Shown: in pieces, positions 25,860-34,108 of the stretch
How positions within the stretch are numbered: the first letter of the stretch is position 1
Layout of the letters: each line of letters opens with the position of its first letter
NCBI RefSeq assembly: GCF_965216485.1
Contig: NZ_OZ244162.1
Span: 1,488,001-1,552,000, forward strand
Direction of reading: 5' to 3'
From: Algiphilus sp965216485
GTDB lineage: Bacteria; Pseudomonadota; Gammaproteobacteria; Nevskiales; Nevskiaceae
DNA length: 64,000 nt
The notes under the pieces: model-generated
Databases searched by the model: none
Seen by the model: only the letters and a program-made list of their open reading frames with translations
Told to the model about the DNA's origin: nothing
Translations under genes and position numbers: made by a program

Positions 25860-26072
25860 ATGACAGAGCACAGAATAGATCCTGAAACTGCCGCTTCGTC
25901 GCGGTCCGACGCCAAAGCGGAGGGCGCTGAAACTGGCGTCTCCGAGCGGCAACCGACGTCGGCCTCGGAAACCGGCGATAATACCCGCCCGACAGAGATC
26001 GGTGGTCGCCGTGGGCCAGAGCCCACCCGTTATGGTGACTGGGAAAAACAGGGGCGCTGCATCGACTTCTGA
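25860..26072 (+). CDS. SDHAF4-like (DUF1674) succinate dehydrogenase assembly factor
   Basis: The start ATG 25860 (about 70 aa) is chosen over an upstream in-frame ATG at 25824 because the latter lies in the promoter spacer. The first half is low-complexity and polar. The C-terminus, GGRRGPEPTRYGDWEKQG followed by RCIDF, is the signature of DUF1674/SDHAF4 proteins. In eukaryotes SDHAF4 binds flavinylated SDHA before it joins SDHB. It lies 42 nt before sdhC, so it fits an assembly helper encoded at the head of the sdh operon. Confidence 0.88.
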   Translation: MTEHRIDPETAASSRSDAKAEGAETGVSERQPTSASETGDNTRPTEIGGRRGPEPTRYGDWEKQGRCIDF

Positions 26073-26114
26073 TCGATCAGCCACGTTCGCTACAACCGAA
26101 ATTCGAGAGGCACC

Positions 26115-26510
26115 ATGAGCGCTAAACCGTCTCCGGAACGGCCTTTGTCGCCGTTTATGATCGGGCCCTATTACCGGCCCCAGCTGACCTCCATGCTGTC
26201 GATCCTCCACCGCATCACCGGAGTGATCAACACCGTGGGCGCCTTCCTGCTGTCGGGCTGGTTGCTGTCGATTGCCAGTGGCGCCGCCGCCTACGATGCC
26301 TTCATGGGACACGCCAGTGCCTGGTACGGGCTGTTCTTCCTGTTCGGTTGGACGTGGACGGTGGCCTATCACCTGTGCAACGGGGTGCGCCATCTGTACT
26401 GGGATACCGGCCGCGGTTTCGATCTCGATACCGTCTACAAGACGGGTTACGCCGTCATCGCGGGCTCGGTGGTCCTGACCGTTCTGGTCTGGATCGTCGT
26501 GCTGATCTAG
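26115..26510 (+). CDS. sdhC: succinate dehydrogenase cytochrome b556 subunit
   Basis: The 131-residue membrane protein begins with RPLSPF-like residues and the family motif SILHRITGV, where the serine and arginine line the quinone site. Three hydrophobic helices follow (LLSGWLLSIASG; LFFLFGWTWTVAYHLCNG; GSVVLTVLVWIVVLI). The histidine in AYHLCNGVRHL is a heme b ligand. It anchors SdhAB with sdhD in the inner membrane, 28 nt upstream of sdhD. RBS GAGAGGCACC precedes the ATG. Confidence 0.95.
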   Translation: MSAKPSPERPLSPFMIGPYYRPQLTSMLSILHRITGVINTVGAFLLSGWLLSIASGAAAYDAFMGHASAWYGLFFLFGWTWTVAYHLCNGVRHLYWDTGRGFDLDTVYKTGYAVIAGSVVLTVLVWIVVLI

Positions 26511-26537
26511 CCGCCGGCCACGAAAGGAGTTTCTGGT

Positions 26538-26918
26538 ATGAGTCTGCGTTCTCCCTTGTCCCGGGCCCGCGGTCTGGGTGCCTCCAAGCAGGGTACCCAC
26601 CACTGGTACGTGCAGCGCATTTCGGCGGTGGCAATGCTCCCGCTGATGCTGTGGCTGATCTTCGCGATTGCCGGTCTGGCGGGTAGCGATCACGCCACCG
26701 TGGCCGAATGGGTCGCCTCGCCGCTGAATACCACGCTGCTGGTGGTCCTGGTGGCGACCCTGTTCTATCACGCGCTGCTCGGAACCCAGGTGGTCATTGA
26801 AGACTACCTGCATCACGAAGGGGTCAAGATGGCGGTGCTGATCGCCACGCGCTTCGCCCTCATCGTGGGCGGCGTCATCGGCGTTGTCGCCGTCCTGAAA
26901 ACCTCGTTCGGCGCCTAG
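26538..26918 (+). CDS. sdhD: succinate dehydrogenase membrane anchor subunit
   Basis: The 126-residue protein has the family opening GLGASKQGTHHWYVQRISAVAM and three hydrophobic helices. FYHALLGTQVVIEDYLHHEGVK holds the second heme-ligand histidine and the ubiquinone-site residues. It completes the cytochrome b anchor with SdhC. RBS AAAGGAG lies just upstream, and sdhA starts 27 nt later. Confidence 0.95.
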   Translation: MSLRSPLSRARGLGASKQGTHHWYVQRISAVAMLPLMLWLIFAIAGLAGSDHATVAEWVASPLNTTLLVVLVATLFYHALLGTQVVIEDYLHHEGVKMAVLIATRFALIVGGVIGVVAVLKTSFGA

Positions 26919-26945
26919 GCGTCGCACCTGCTGGAGTCTGATTGC

Positions 26946-28733
26946 ATGGCTGCTTACGAGCTGATCCATCACGAATACGATGTCGTCGTTGTTGGCGCCG
27001 GTGGTGCCGGCCTGCGCGCGACGGTCGGTCTGGCCGAAGCCGGCTTCAAGACCGCCAATATCACCAAGGTCTTTCCGACGCGTTCACATACCGTGGCTGC
27101 GCAGGGCGGTATTTCCGCAGCGCTGGCCAACATGGGCGAAGACGACTGGCGCTGGCACATGTACGACACCATCAAGGGGTCGGACTGGCTGGGTGACCAG
27201 GATGCCGTGCAGTACATGTGCCGCGAAGCGATCCCGGCCGTGGTCGAACTCGAGCACTGGGGCGTGCCCTTCTCGCGTACCGAGGAAGGCAAGATCTATC
27301 AGCGGCCCTTCGGTGGCATGACCACGCATTACGGCGAGGGCACCGCACAGCGGACCTGCGCGGCGGCGGACCGTACCGGCCACGCCATGCTGCACGCGAT
27401 GTATCAGCAGTCGCTGAAGTGCCGCGCCCAGTTCTATGTGGAATTCTTCGCCCTCGACCTGATCATGGACGACGATGGCGTCTGTCGGGGCGTGATTGCC
27501 TGGGATCTGGCCAACGGCACGCTGCATCGCTTCCGTGCACACCGCGTCATTCTGGCGACCGGCGGTTATGGCCGTGCCTATTTCTCGGCGACCTCCGCGC
27601 ACACCTGCACGGGTGACGGCAACGGCATGGTGCTGCGCGCCGGCCTGCCAATGCAGGACATGGAGTTCGTACAGTTCCATCCCACCGGCATCTACGGTGC
27701 GGGCTGCCTCATCACCGAGGGCGCGCGCGGCGAGGGTGGTTATCTGACCAACTCCGAAGGCGAGCGCTTCATGGAGCGCTATGCGCCGAGCCGCAAGGAT
27801 CTGGCATCGCGTGACGTCGTGTCACGCTCGATGACCATCGAAATCCGCGAAGGCCGCGGCGTCGGTCCGAACAAGGACCACATCTTCCTGCACCTGGAGC
27901 ATCTGGGCCCGGAAGTCCTGCACGAGCGTCTGCCCGGCATCACCGAGACCGCCTCCATCTTCTCCGGCGTGGATGCCACCAAGGCGCCGATCCCGGTACT
28001 GCCCACCGTGCACTACAACATGGGCGGCATTCCCACGCTGTATACCGGTGAGGTGGTGACCTCGGCCGACGGCGACGAAGACAAGGTGGTTCCGGGGCTG
28101 ATGGCCGCAGGCGAGGCAGCCTGCGTCTCAGTGCACGGTGCCAACCGGCTGGGTTCAAACTCCCTGCTGGATCTGGTCGTCTTCGGGCGGTCGGTGGCGC
28201 TGCGCTGCGCCGAGACCATGAAGCCGAATCAGGCGCACAAGCCGATCTCGAGCGCCTGCGAGGAGCGCATCCTCGACCGCTTCGATCGCCTGCGCAATGC
28301 CAGCGGCAGCCGCAGCACGGCCGATGTGCGCGCCGAGATGCAGAAGGTGATGCAGGATCACGCCGCCGTGTTCCGTACCGGCGAGTCGCTCGACGAGGGC
28401 ATGGACAAGCTCACCAAGACGGCTTCCAGCTTCAATGACATCGCCGTGAGCGATCGCTCGCTGATCTGGAACTCCGATCTGGTCGAGACCCTGGAGCTGG
28501 ACAACCTGCTCGGCTGTGCGCTGACCACCATGGCCAGTGCCCAGAATCGCAAGGAGTCTCGCGGCGCCCATGCGCGCGAGGATTTCCCCGATCGCGACGA
28601 CGACAACTGGATGAAGCACAGCCTCTGCTGGCGCACCAGTGACACGGAAACCAAGATCGACTATCGCTCGGTGCACATGTACACCATCGACGATGAGATC
28701 GATGTAATCGCGCCGCAGAAGCGCGTTTACTGA
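26946..28733 (+). CDS. sdhA: succinate dehydrogenase flavoprotein subunit
   Basis: The 595-residue protein has the N-terminal FAD-binding motif VVVGAGGAGLRA. RSHTVAAQGGISAAL includes the histidine that carries covalent FAD. Substrate-binding blocks include HPTGIYGAGCLITEGARGEGG and PVLPTVHYNMGGIPT, and the end matches SdhA (KIDYRSVHMYTIDDE). It oxidises succinate to fumarate in the TCA cycle and feeds electrons to SdhB. SdhE and the SDHAF4-like factor in this locus should assist its flavinylation and assembly. Confidence 0.98.
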   Translation: MAAYELIHHEYDVVVVGAGGAGLRATVGLAEAGFKTANITKVFPTRSHTVAAQGGISAALANMGEDDWRWHMYDTIKGSDWLGDQDAVQYMCREAIPAVVELEHWGVPFSRTEEGKIYQRPFGGMTTHYGEGTAQRTCAAADRTGHAMLHAMYQQSLKCRAQFYVEFFALDLIMDDDGVCRGVIAWDLANGTLHRFRAHRVILATGGYGRAYFSATSAHTCTGDGNGMVLRAGLPMQDMEFVQFHPTGIYGAGCLITEGARGEGGYLTNSEGERFMERYAPSRKDLASRDVVSRSMTIEIREGRGVGPNKDHIFLHLEHLGPEVLHERLPGITETASIFSGVDATKAPIPVLPTVHYNMGGIPTLYTGEVVTSADGDEDKVVPGLMAAGEAACVSVHGANRLGSNSLLDLVVFGRSVALRCAETMKPNQAHKPISSACEERILDRFDRLRNASGSRSTADVRAEMQKVMQDHAAVFRTGESLDEGMDKLTKTASSFNDIAVSDRSLIWNSDLVETLELDNLLGCALTTMASAQNRKESRGAHAREDFPDRDDDNWMKHSLCWRTSDTETKIDYRSVHMYTIDDEIDVIAPQKRVY

Positions 28734-28752
28734 ACCGCAGGAGCAAAGACCG

Positions 28753-29526
28753 ATGGCCGAACTGAAGCTACCGAAGGGCTCCGTCCCGCAGCCTGGCAAG
28801 TTCTATCCCGCCCAGGGCACGAACAAGCGCACCTTCAAGATCTACCGCTACGATCCAGATGGCGGCAGCAATCCGCGTGTCGACACCTATGAAGTCGACA
28901 TGGACAGCTGCGGGCCGATGGTTCTGGATGCGCTGATCAAGATCAAGAACGAGATCGATCCGACGCTGACTTTCCGTCGTTCCTGCCGCGAGGGCATTTG
29001 CGGTAGCTGTGCGATGAATATCGACGGTACCAATACCCTCGCGTGCCTGAAGGGCAATGATGAGGTCGAAGGCGATGTGTCGATCTATCCGCTGCCGCAC
29101 ATGCCGGTGATCAAGGACCTCGTTCCGGATCTGTCGCACTTCTACGCGCAGTACGAATCCATCGAGCCGTGGCTGAAGACTGACACGCCGGCACCGACGC
29201 GCGAGCGTCTGCAGTCGCGCGAAGACCGTGCCGAGCTCGACGGTCTCTACGAGTGCATTCTGTGCGCCTGCTGTTCCACCGCCTGCCCGAGCTACTGGTG
29301 GAATGGCGACCGCTATCTGGGCCCCGCCATTCTGCTGCAGGCGTATCGCTGGCTGGCGGATTCTCGCGACGAGGCCACCGGCGAGCGTCTGGACAGCCTG
29401 GAGGACCCCTTCAAGCTGTATCGCTGCCACACCATCATGAACTGCGCGAAGACCTGCCCCAAGGGGTTGAACCCCGCCAAGGCCATCGCGGAGACCAAGA
29501 AGATGCTGCTGGAGCGCACCACCTGA
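28753..29526 (+). CDS. sdhB: succinate dehydrogenase iron-sulfur subunit
   Basis: The 257-residue protein carries all three cluster motifs. The 2Fe-2S site is SCREGICGSCAMNIDG, with NTLAC as its last ligand. The 4Fe-4S site is CILCACCSTACPS. The remaining cysteines for the 3Fe-4S and 4Fe-4S clusters are in CHTIMNCAKTCPKGLNP. It passes electrons from FAD in SdhA to ubiquinone at SdhCD. It is the last gene of the operon, and a strong hairpin terminator follows. Confidence 0.98.
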   Translation: MAELKLPKGSVPQPGKFYPAQGTNKRTFKIYRYDPDGGSNPRVDTYEVDMDSCGPMVLDALIKIKNEIDPTLTFRRSCREGICGSCAMNIDGTNTLACLKGNDEVEGDVSIYPLPHMPVIKDLVPDLSHFYAQYESIEPWLKTDTPAPTRERLQSREDRAELDGLYECILCACCSTACPSYWWNGDRYLGPAILLQAYRWLADSRDEATGERLDSLEDPFKLYRCHTIMNCAKTCPKGLNPAKAIAETKKMLLERTT

Positions 29527-29558
29527 GGGCGCGCTTCCCGCAGCGGTCTGCTGACGCA

Positions 29559-29591
29559 GGGGCCGCAGGACCATCACGGTCCTGCGGCCCC
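29559..29591 (+). terminator. terminator after sdhB
   Basis: A 14-bp perfect stem, GGGGCCGCAGGACC (29559-29572) with GGTCCTGCGGCCCC (29578-29591), and a 5-nt loop, followed by TGTTTCGTT. The stem is strong but the T-tract is short. It lies 33 nt after the sdhB stop. Confidence 0.8.
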
Positions 29592-29611
29592 TGTTTCGTT
29601 GGGGGCTGAGA

Positions 29612-30964
29612 ATGGAGCAGGCAGGGGAGGCCGTGCCAGGTCCAGGCTACCGTCGCATCCTGCAGCTGGCGTGGCCCATCATGCTGGCCAACTGCAGCAC
29701 ACCGCTACTTGGCCTGTCGGACACCGCCGTGATCGGCCGCAGCGGCACAACCGCCGAACTCGGTGCCATTGCACTGGGCGCCTTGCTGTTCAGCTTTCTG
29801 TATTGGGGTTTCGGTTTCCTGCGCATGGGAACCACCGGTTTTGCCGCGCGCGCCGATGGCGAGCAGGACGAGGCCGAAGTGCGTGCCAGCATCCAGCGTG
29901 CCTTGCTGCTGAGCCTGCTGCTGGCATCGGGTCTGCTCCTGCTGCAGCGACCGCTGATCGATCTGGCCCTGGCGTTGTTCGGTGCCAGCGACAGCGTGGA
30001 GACGCTGACAGCGGATTACTTCGCATGGCGCATCTGGGGCGCGCCGGCCGCATTGGCGCTCTACGCCTTGATGGGCCTGTTCATCGGTCTTGGGCAGACC
30101 CGCTGGATCCTGCTGGTGCAGCTCAGCCTGAACGGGCTCAACATCCTGCTCGATATCCTCTTCGCTGGTGTACTGGGCTGGGGGGTGCGCGGCATTGCCA
30201 TCGGCACCGCGTTGGCTGAATGGCTGGCACTGCTGCTCGCGCTCATGCTGGCACTGCGTCTGCTGCGTGCGCGGCACCAGGACGGCGCGCCATTCCTGGT
30301 CTGGAGCCGGCTGCGCGACGGGCGGCGCTGGCGTCAGACCCTTACGGCCAACGGCGACATCATGCTGCGGACGCTGCTGATGCTGTCGGCCTTCGCCTGG
30401 TTCACCAATCAGGGCGCCCGCTTCGGCGATGTGACCCTGGCGGCCAACCACGTCCTGTTGCAGTTCATCAGCTTCAGCGCCTTCTTCCTGGATGGTTATG
30501 CGCATGCCGTGGAGCCCTTGGTGGGACGCGCCCTGGGCGGACGGCGACTCGATATTCTGCGCGCGGCGGCGCGCCGCTCCACCCATCTCGCGGCCGCCAC
30601 CGCCATGCTGCTGGCGCTTGCTGTCCTGCTCGCGGGTGGTCTGGCCATCACCGGGCTGACCGCCATCGAGGCGGTGCGCAGTGAAGCCGAGCGCTATCTG
30701 CCCTTTGCGGCCGCCTATGTGCTGCTGTCCTTTGCCGCCTTTCAGCTTGATGGCATCTTCATCGGTGCAGGCTGGACGCGTGCGATGCGCAACGGCTCGC
30801 TGGCCGCGGTCGCTGCCTTCCTCGCCACCGCGATGATGCTGGTACCGGTGCTGGGCAATGCGGGGCTCTGGCTGGCCTTCATCGGCTATGTCGTCTACCG
30901 CGCCCTGACCTTGGCTGCCTACTTGCCGATCCTGCTGCCTCAGCGCGCAGAGGGCACGGCATGA
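29612..30964 (+). CDS. MATE family efflux transporter (DinF-like)
   Basis: The 450-residue protein has about 12 hydrophobic helices in two halves. The first helix starts RILQLAWPIMLANCSTPLLGLSDTAVIG, a DinF-type opening; FLRMGTTGFAARADGEQDE is in loop 2-3. MATE proteins export drugs or metabolites in exchange for sodium or protons. ATG 29612 lies 21 nt after the sdhB terminator, so this is probably a separate or read-through transcription unit. Substrate cannot be told from sequence. Confidence 0.9.
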   Translation: MEQAGEAVPGPGYRRILQLAWPIMLANCSTPLLGLSDTAVIGRSGTTAELGAIALGALLFSFLYWGFGFLRMGTTGFAARADGEQDEAEVRASIQRALLLSLLLASGLLLLQRPLIDLALALFGASDSVETLTADYFAWRIWGAPAALALYALMGLFIGLGQTRWILLVQLSLNGLNILLDILFAGVLGWGVRGIAIGTALAEWLALLLALMLALRLLRARHQDGAPFLVWSRLRDGRRWRQTLTANGDIMLRTLLMLSAFAWFTNQGARFGDVTLAANHVLLQFISFSAFFLDGYAHAVEPLVGRALGGRRLDILRAAARRSTHLAAATAMLLALAVLLAGGLAITGLTAIEAVRSEAERYLPFAAAYVLLSFAAFQLDGIFIGAGWTRAMRNGSLAAVAAFLATAMMLVPVLGNAGLWLAFIGYVVYRALTLAAYLPILLPQRAEGTA

Positions 30965-31042
30965 TGCGCGCGCACGCGGCGCGCGGGCGGTGGAAATCAA
31001 GCTAGGATCGTGCCCCGAGGACAAGAACGAAGGAGACCTTAC

Positions 31043-31486
31043 GTGGCGGAAGCGCGCCAACTGGAAGACTACCCGCATCGCCTCAGCATTCCGACGCGGT
31101 GGAAGGACAATGACGTCTATGGCCACGTCAACAACGTCGAGTACTACAGTTTCTTCGATACGGTCATCAACACCTATCTGATCCGGGAAGGCGGCCTGGA
31201 TATTCACGCTGGGCCGGTCATCGGCCTGTGCGTCAGTTCGAGCTGCCAGTTCACGGCGCCCCTGGCCTTCCCCGAGGTCGTGGAAGCGGGCCTGGCGGTG
31301 GACCGCATCGGAAGCAGCAGCGTGACCTACGCCATCGGGCTGTTCGCGGACGGAGGCAGTACGCAGGCGGCGACCGGTCACTTCGTGCATGTCTTTGTGG
31401 ACCGTGGCAGCCGGCGGCCAACGGCGATTCCCGAGACGATCCGTGCGGCGCTCGACGCGTTGCACGGAGGCGAGGAGGCAGCATGA
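31043..31486 (+). CDS. acyl-CoA thioesterase, 4HBT hotdog fold
   Basis: I take the GTG at 31043 because a strong AAGGAGAC precedes it; an upstream ATG at 31010 has none. The 147-residue protein shows the 4-hydroxybenzoyl-CoA thioesterase signature, RWKDNDVYGHVNNVEYYSFFD, with the catalytic Asp and the GHVNN helix. It would cleave an acyl-CoA to acid and CoA in the cytoplasm. It overlaps the downstream alcohol dehydrogenase by ATGA, so the two are translated together. Confidence 0.9.
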   Translation: MAEARQLEDYPHRLSIPTRWKDNDVYGHVNNVEYYSFFDTVINTYLIREGGLDIHAGPVIGLCVSSSCQFTAPLAFPEVVEAGLAVDRIGSSSVTYAIGLFADGGSTQAATGHFVHVFVDRGSRRPTAIPETIRAALDALHGGEEAA

Positions 31487-32613
31487 TCGAAACACGCGGT
31501 GCGGTATTGCGCAGCATGGGGGCAAATACCCCCTATGCCGATTCCAAGCCATTGCGCGTCGAACCCTTGCAGCTGGAGCCGCCTGGGCCGGGCGAGCTGC
31601 TGGTGCGGGTGCGGGCCGCCGGCGTCTGCCACTCGGATCTGTCGGTGGTGAATGGATCGCGTCCACGGCCGGTGCCGATGGTGCTGGGTCATGAGGCGGC
31701 CGGAGATATCGAGGCGGTGGGCGCCGGCGTCACCGATTTCTCGGTGGGCGATCGGGTGGTGTTCTCCTTCGTGCCTTCCTGCGGTCGCTGCAGCTTCTGC
31801 GCCGAGGGCCGCCCGGTGCTGTGCGCGCCGGGCGCCGCAGCCAATGCGGCGGGTACGCTGCTCTCCGGTGCGCGCCGCTGGCGCGACGCCGAAGGCCAGA
31901 GCTGCCATCACCACCTGGGCGTATCTGCCTTCGCCGAGTACACCGTGGTCTCGGAACGCTCGGCCGTACGCATCGACCCGGACTTGCCGGTCGAAGTGGC
32001 GGCGCTGTTTGGCTGTGCGGTCATGACCGGGGTCGGCGCGGCGGTCAATACCGCTTCGGTCCGTCCGGGCGAGTCAGTGGTGATCTACGGCATGGGCGGT
32101 GTGGGCCTGGCCGCGCTGCTGGGCGCGGTGGCGGCCGGTGCCTGGCCGATCGTCGCCGTGGATCCGGTAGCAGAGAAGCTGGCCCTGGCGCAGCGGCTCG
32201 GGGCCAGTCATGTCGTGCAAGCGCGCGATGAAGACGCCTTGGCGCAGATCCGCAACATCACGGGCGGTGGCGCGGACTATGCGCTGGAAACGGTGGGTAG
32301 CGAGAAGGTGCTGGAACAGGCCTATTTCGCCACCGGGCGCGGGGGCACCACGGTCACCGTCGGCCTGCCGCATCCGGAGCGGATGCTGCAGATTCCCGCG
32401 GTCAGTCTCGTCGCCGAGGAGCGCAGCCTGCGTGGCAGCTACATGGGATCGGCCGTGGTCAGCCGGGATGTGCCGCGCTTCCTGGCGCTGTACCGGGCGG
32501 GGCGGCTGCCGGTGCACGAGCTGTTGACGCATCGCCTTGCGCTGGATGACATCAACCTCGCCTTCGACCGGCTGGCGCGCGCCGAGGCCGTGCGCCAGGT
32601 CATCCTGCTCTAG
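31483..32613 (+). CDS. zinc-dependent alcohol dehydrogenase
   Basis: ATG 31483 overlaps the thioesterase stop; a longer frame upstream is a shadow. The 376-residue medium-chain enzyme shows the catalytic zinc Cys in AAGVCHSDLSVV and LGHEAAGDI. The structural zinc site is CGRCSFCAEGRPVLC, and the Rossmann motif is YGMGGVGLAALLG. Layout follows class III-like/aryl-alcohol dehydrogenases. It would oxidise or reduce a primary alcohol or aldehyde with NAD(H). The stop codon TAG (32611-32613) lies inside a CTAG that forms the left flank of a small inverted-repeat element. Confidence 0.95.
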   Translation: MIETRGAVLRSMGANTPYADSKPLRVEPLQLEPPGPGELLVRVRAAGVCHSDLSVVNGSRPRPVPMVLGHEAAGDIEAVGAGVTDFSVGDRVVFSFVPSCGRCSFCAEGRPVLCAPGAAANAAGTLLSGARRWRDAEGQSCHHHLGVSAFAEYTVVSERSAVRIDPDLPVEVAALFGCAVMTGVGAAVNTASVRPGESVVIYGMGGVGLAALLGAVAAGAWPIVAVDPVAEKLALAQRLGASHVVQARDEDALAQIRNITGGGADYALETVGSEKVLEQAYFATGRGGTTVTVGLPHPERMLQIPAVSLVAEERSLRGSYMGSAVVSRDVPRFLALYRAGRLPVHELLTHRLALDDINLAFDRLARAEAVRQVILL

Positions 32614-32784
32614 GGTCTGTTCACACGCAGTCGGTCGTGGCGAATCCGACGGATGCGGCCCGTATGCGCGCGCTGCCGCGTCCTTCGTCGCTCATGGTCG
32701 TCAAGTCCATCGCGCTCCTTACTCCTTGCGCTGCACGCATACGGACTCGCGCGCCGCGATCGACTGGGTGTGAACTGGCCCTAG
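32610..32784. mobile_element. small inverted-repeat element (MITE-like), IS5-type CTAG flanks
   Basis: Thirty-base arms at 32608-32637 and 32757-32786 are inverted copies matching at 25 of 30 positions. The core is GTTCACAC on the left and GTGTGAAC on the right. CTAG stands at both ends (32610-32613, 32781-32784). CTAG/YTAR duplications are known for IS5-group elements, although CTAG is palindromic and so also fits the repeat itself. A second inverted block (CCGTATGCG 32660-32668, CGCATACGG 32736-32744) would extend a hairpin. It carries no transposase-sized ORF, so it is a non-autonomous or decayed element. Confidence 0.6.
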
Positions 32785-32848
32785 ACCGCAGCGGCGGAGG
32801 CGCTGGACAGCGCAGGGGGTGGGGCAGGGGCGCCGTTATACTGCGCCT

Positions 32849-33094
32849 ATGACCGAACCATCGCTTCCCCGCGAACTCCGCTGGCGCCTCCGCCGTGGCA
32901 TGAAGGAGCTCGATCTCGTGTTCACGCGTTGGGCCGAGGACCGCTACGCGGAGGCTTCCGACGAGGCGCGGCAGGCCTTCCACGCATTGCTGGACCATGA
33001 GGATCCCGACCTGTGGTCGTGGCTGATGGGCCACCGACCGCCACCGCCGGGAATGATCGCGGACATGATCGATGAACTCCGGCGTTACCGCTGA
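32849..33094 (+). CDS. sdhE: SdhE family succinate dehydrogenase flavinylation factor
   Basis: The 81-residue protein starts at ATG 32849. It shows the SdhE signature RWRLRRGMKELDLVFTRW (RGMKELD core) and the acidic helical body LLDHEDPDLWSWLMG. SdhE (YgfY/CptB, SDHAF2 in eukaryotes) promotes covalent FAD attachment to SdhA. It is followed by the ygfX-like gene, the arrangement seen in E. coli, but here lies about 3.3 kb from sdhB and just past the inverted-repeat element. The first ATG at 32819 lies inside the spacer and is less likely. Confidence 0.93.
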   Translation: MTEPSLPRELRWRLRRGMKELDLVFTRWAEDRYAEASDEARQAFHALLDHEDPDLWSWLMGHRPPPPGMIADMIDELRRYR

Positions 33095-33521
33095 TATTCC
33101 ACTACGGCCCAGTGTGCGCGGGTTGACCATTCTCAGCGCCCTGCACGCGGTCACGCTCTTGCTGTTGATGGGAAGCATGCCGGACGGGGAGGGCATGGTG
33201 GCCGTGGCCCTGCTCGTTGGGTTGTCATGGATGCTAACGCGTCGCCACCCCGCATTGGGTTTCGGCAAGCGCGCGCTGCAGCGCGTCGTTGCCCATGCCG
33301 ACGGCCGCTGGCAGGTGGACTGTGGTGGCGGCCTCGTTGATGCCCGCCTGCATCCGCTCAGCGTGGTCGGCGGTCGATTCCCGGTACTGCGCTTTCGCCT
33401 GACAGGTGGCGGCAGCACGTTGCGCATCCTGCTCGGCGACGAATGTGCAGCGGAACATGCCCGGCTGCTGCGCACCGCACTGCTGCATGCGGGCCCTTCC
33501 ACGTCTTCGGAGTCATCCTGA
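33072..33521 (+). CDS. YgfX/CptA-like membrane protein
   Basis: The 149-residue protein overlaps the SdhE gene by 23 nt. It opens with two hydrophobic segments (LTILSALHAVTLLLLMG; GMVAVALLVGLSWML) and then a hydrophilic beta-rich tail (RWQVDCGGGLVDARLHP). This is the YgfX plan (DUF1434). In E. coli YgfX has been described as a membrane toxin-like partner of YgfY, with an effect on cell shape. That function is uncertain here. Its stop shares TGATG with the following lipocalin start. Confidence 0.8.
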   Translation: MNSGVTADIPLRPSVRGLTILSALHAVTLLLLMGSMPDGEGMVAVALLVGLSWMLTRRHPALGFGKRALQRVVAHADGRWQVDCGGGLVDARLHPLSVVGGRFPVLRFRLTGGGSTLRILLGDECAAEHARLLRTALLHAGPSTSSESS

Positions 33522-34108
33522 TGCATCGCCTGCTTGCCGTTGTCCTCTCCGCGCTGGTGCTCGCTGGGTGCGCCTCCGCTCCCAAGGACGCACCCCCGCT
33601 GCCGCGCGCCCAGGATGTCGACCTGGAGCGTTTCATGGGCGACTGGTACGTCATCGCCCACGTCCCGCTGCCGCCCGAGAAAGAGGCCTTCAATGCCGTC
33701 GAGCGCTATGCGTTGTGTGCCGATGGGCGTGTGGAGACCGTGTTCCGCTATCGCGATGGCGGCTTCGAGGCGCCCCTCGAAATCACGCGCCCGACGGGCT
33801 ATCCCGGCGTGGATGGCGATCCGGCGGAGTGGGGCATGTCCTTCATCTGGCCGTTTCGCGCCGAGTTCATCATTGCCTGGCTCGACGCCGACTACGACAG
33901 CACCATCATCGCGCGTACGCGTCGCGACTACGCCTGGCTGATGCATCGTGCACCGGTGATGCCAACGGAGCGGAAAGTGGAAGCGCTGGCGCGGCTGGAG
34001 GCCATGGGCTACGCGCCCGAGGACGTGCGCATGGTGCCCCAACGCTGGCCCGAAGCGGACGGTCTGGAAGCACCGGGTCCGGCATCCCTGCCGCAGTGCG
34101 AGGACTGA
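33521..34108 (+). CDS. blc: lipocalin family lipoprotein (Blc-like)
   Basis: ATG 33521 overlaps the previous stop (TGATG). The 195-residue protein opens with a lipoprotein signal peptide (LLAVVLSALVLAGC-A), giving a lipid-modified Cys. The lipocalin first motif GDWYVIAHVPLPPEKEA follows, then the TDY-like DADYDSTIIARTRRDYAWLMHR block typical of bacterial lipocalins. It likely binds a fatty acid or lysophospholipid at the outer membrane. Its end abuts the nadB stop (34109), so the two converge. Confidence 0.93.
   Translation: MHRLLAVVLSALVLAGCASAPKDAPPLPRAQDVDLERFMGDWYVIAHVPLPPEKEAFNAVERYALCADGRVETVFRYRDGGFEAPLEITRPTGYPGVDGDPAEWGMSFIWPFRAEFIIAWLDADYDSTIIARTRRDYAWLMHRAPVMPTERKVEALARLEAMGYAPEDVRMVPQRWPEADGLEAPGPASLPQCED

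Noticed and set aside
30967..30990. GC-rich inverted segment between the MATE and thioesterase genes as a terminator
   Set aside because: The repeat is short and imperfect with no T-run; GC-rich alternating CG sequence explains it.
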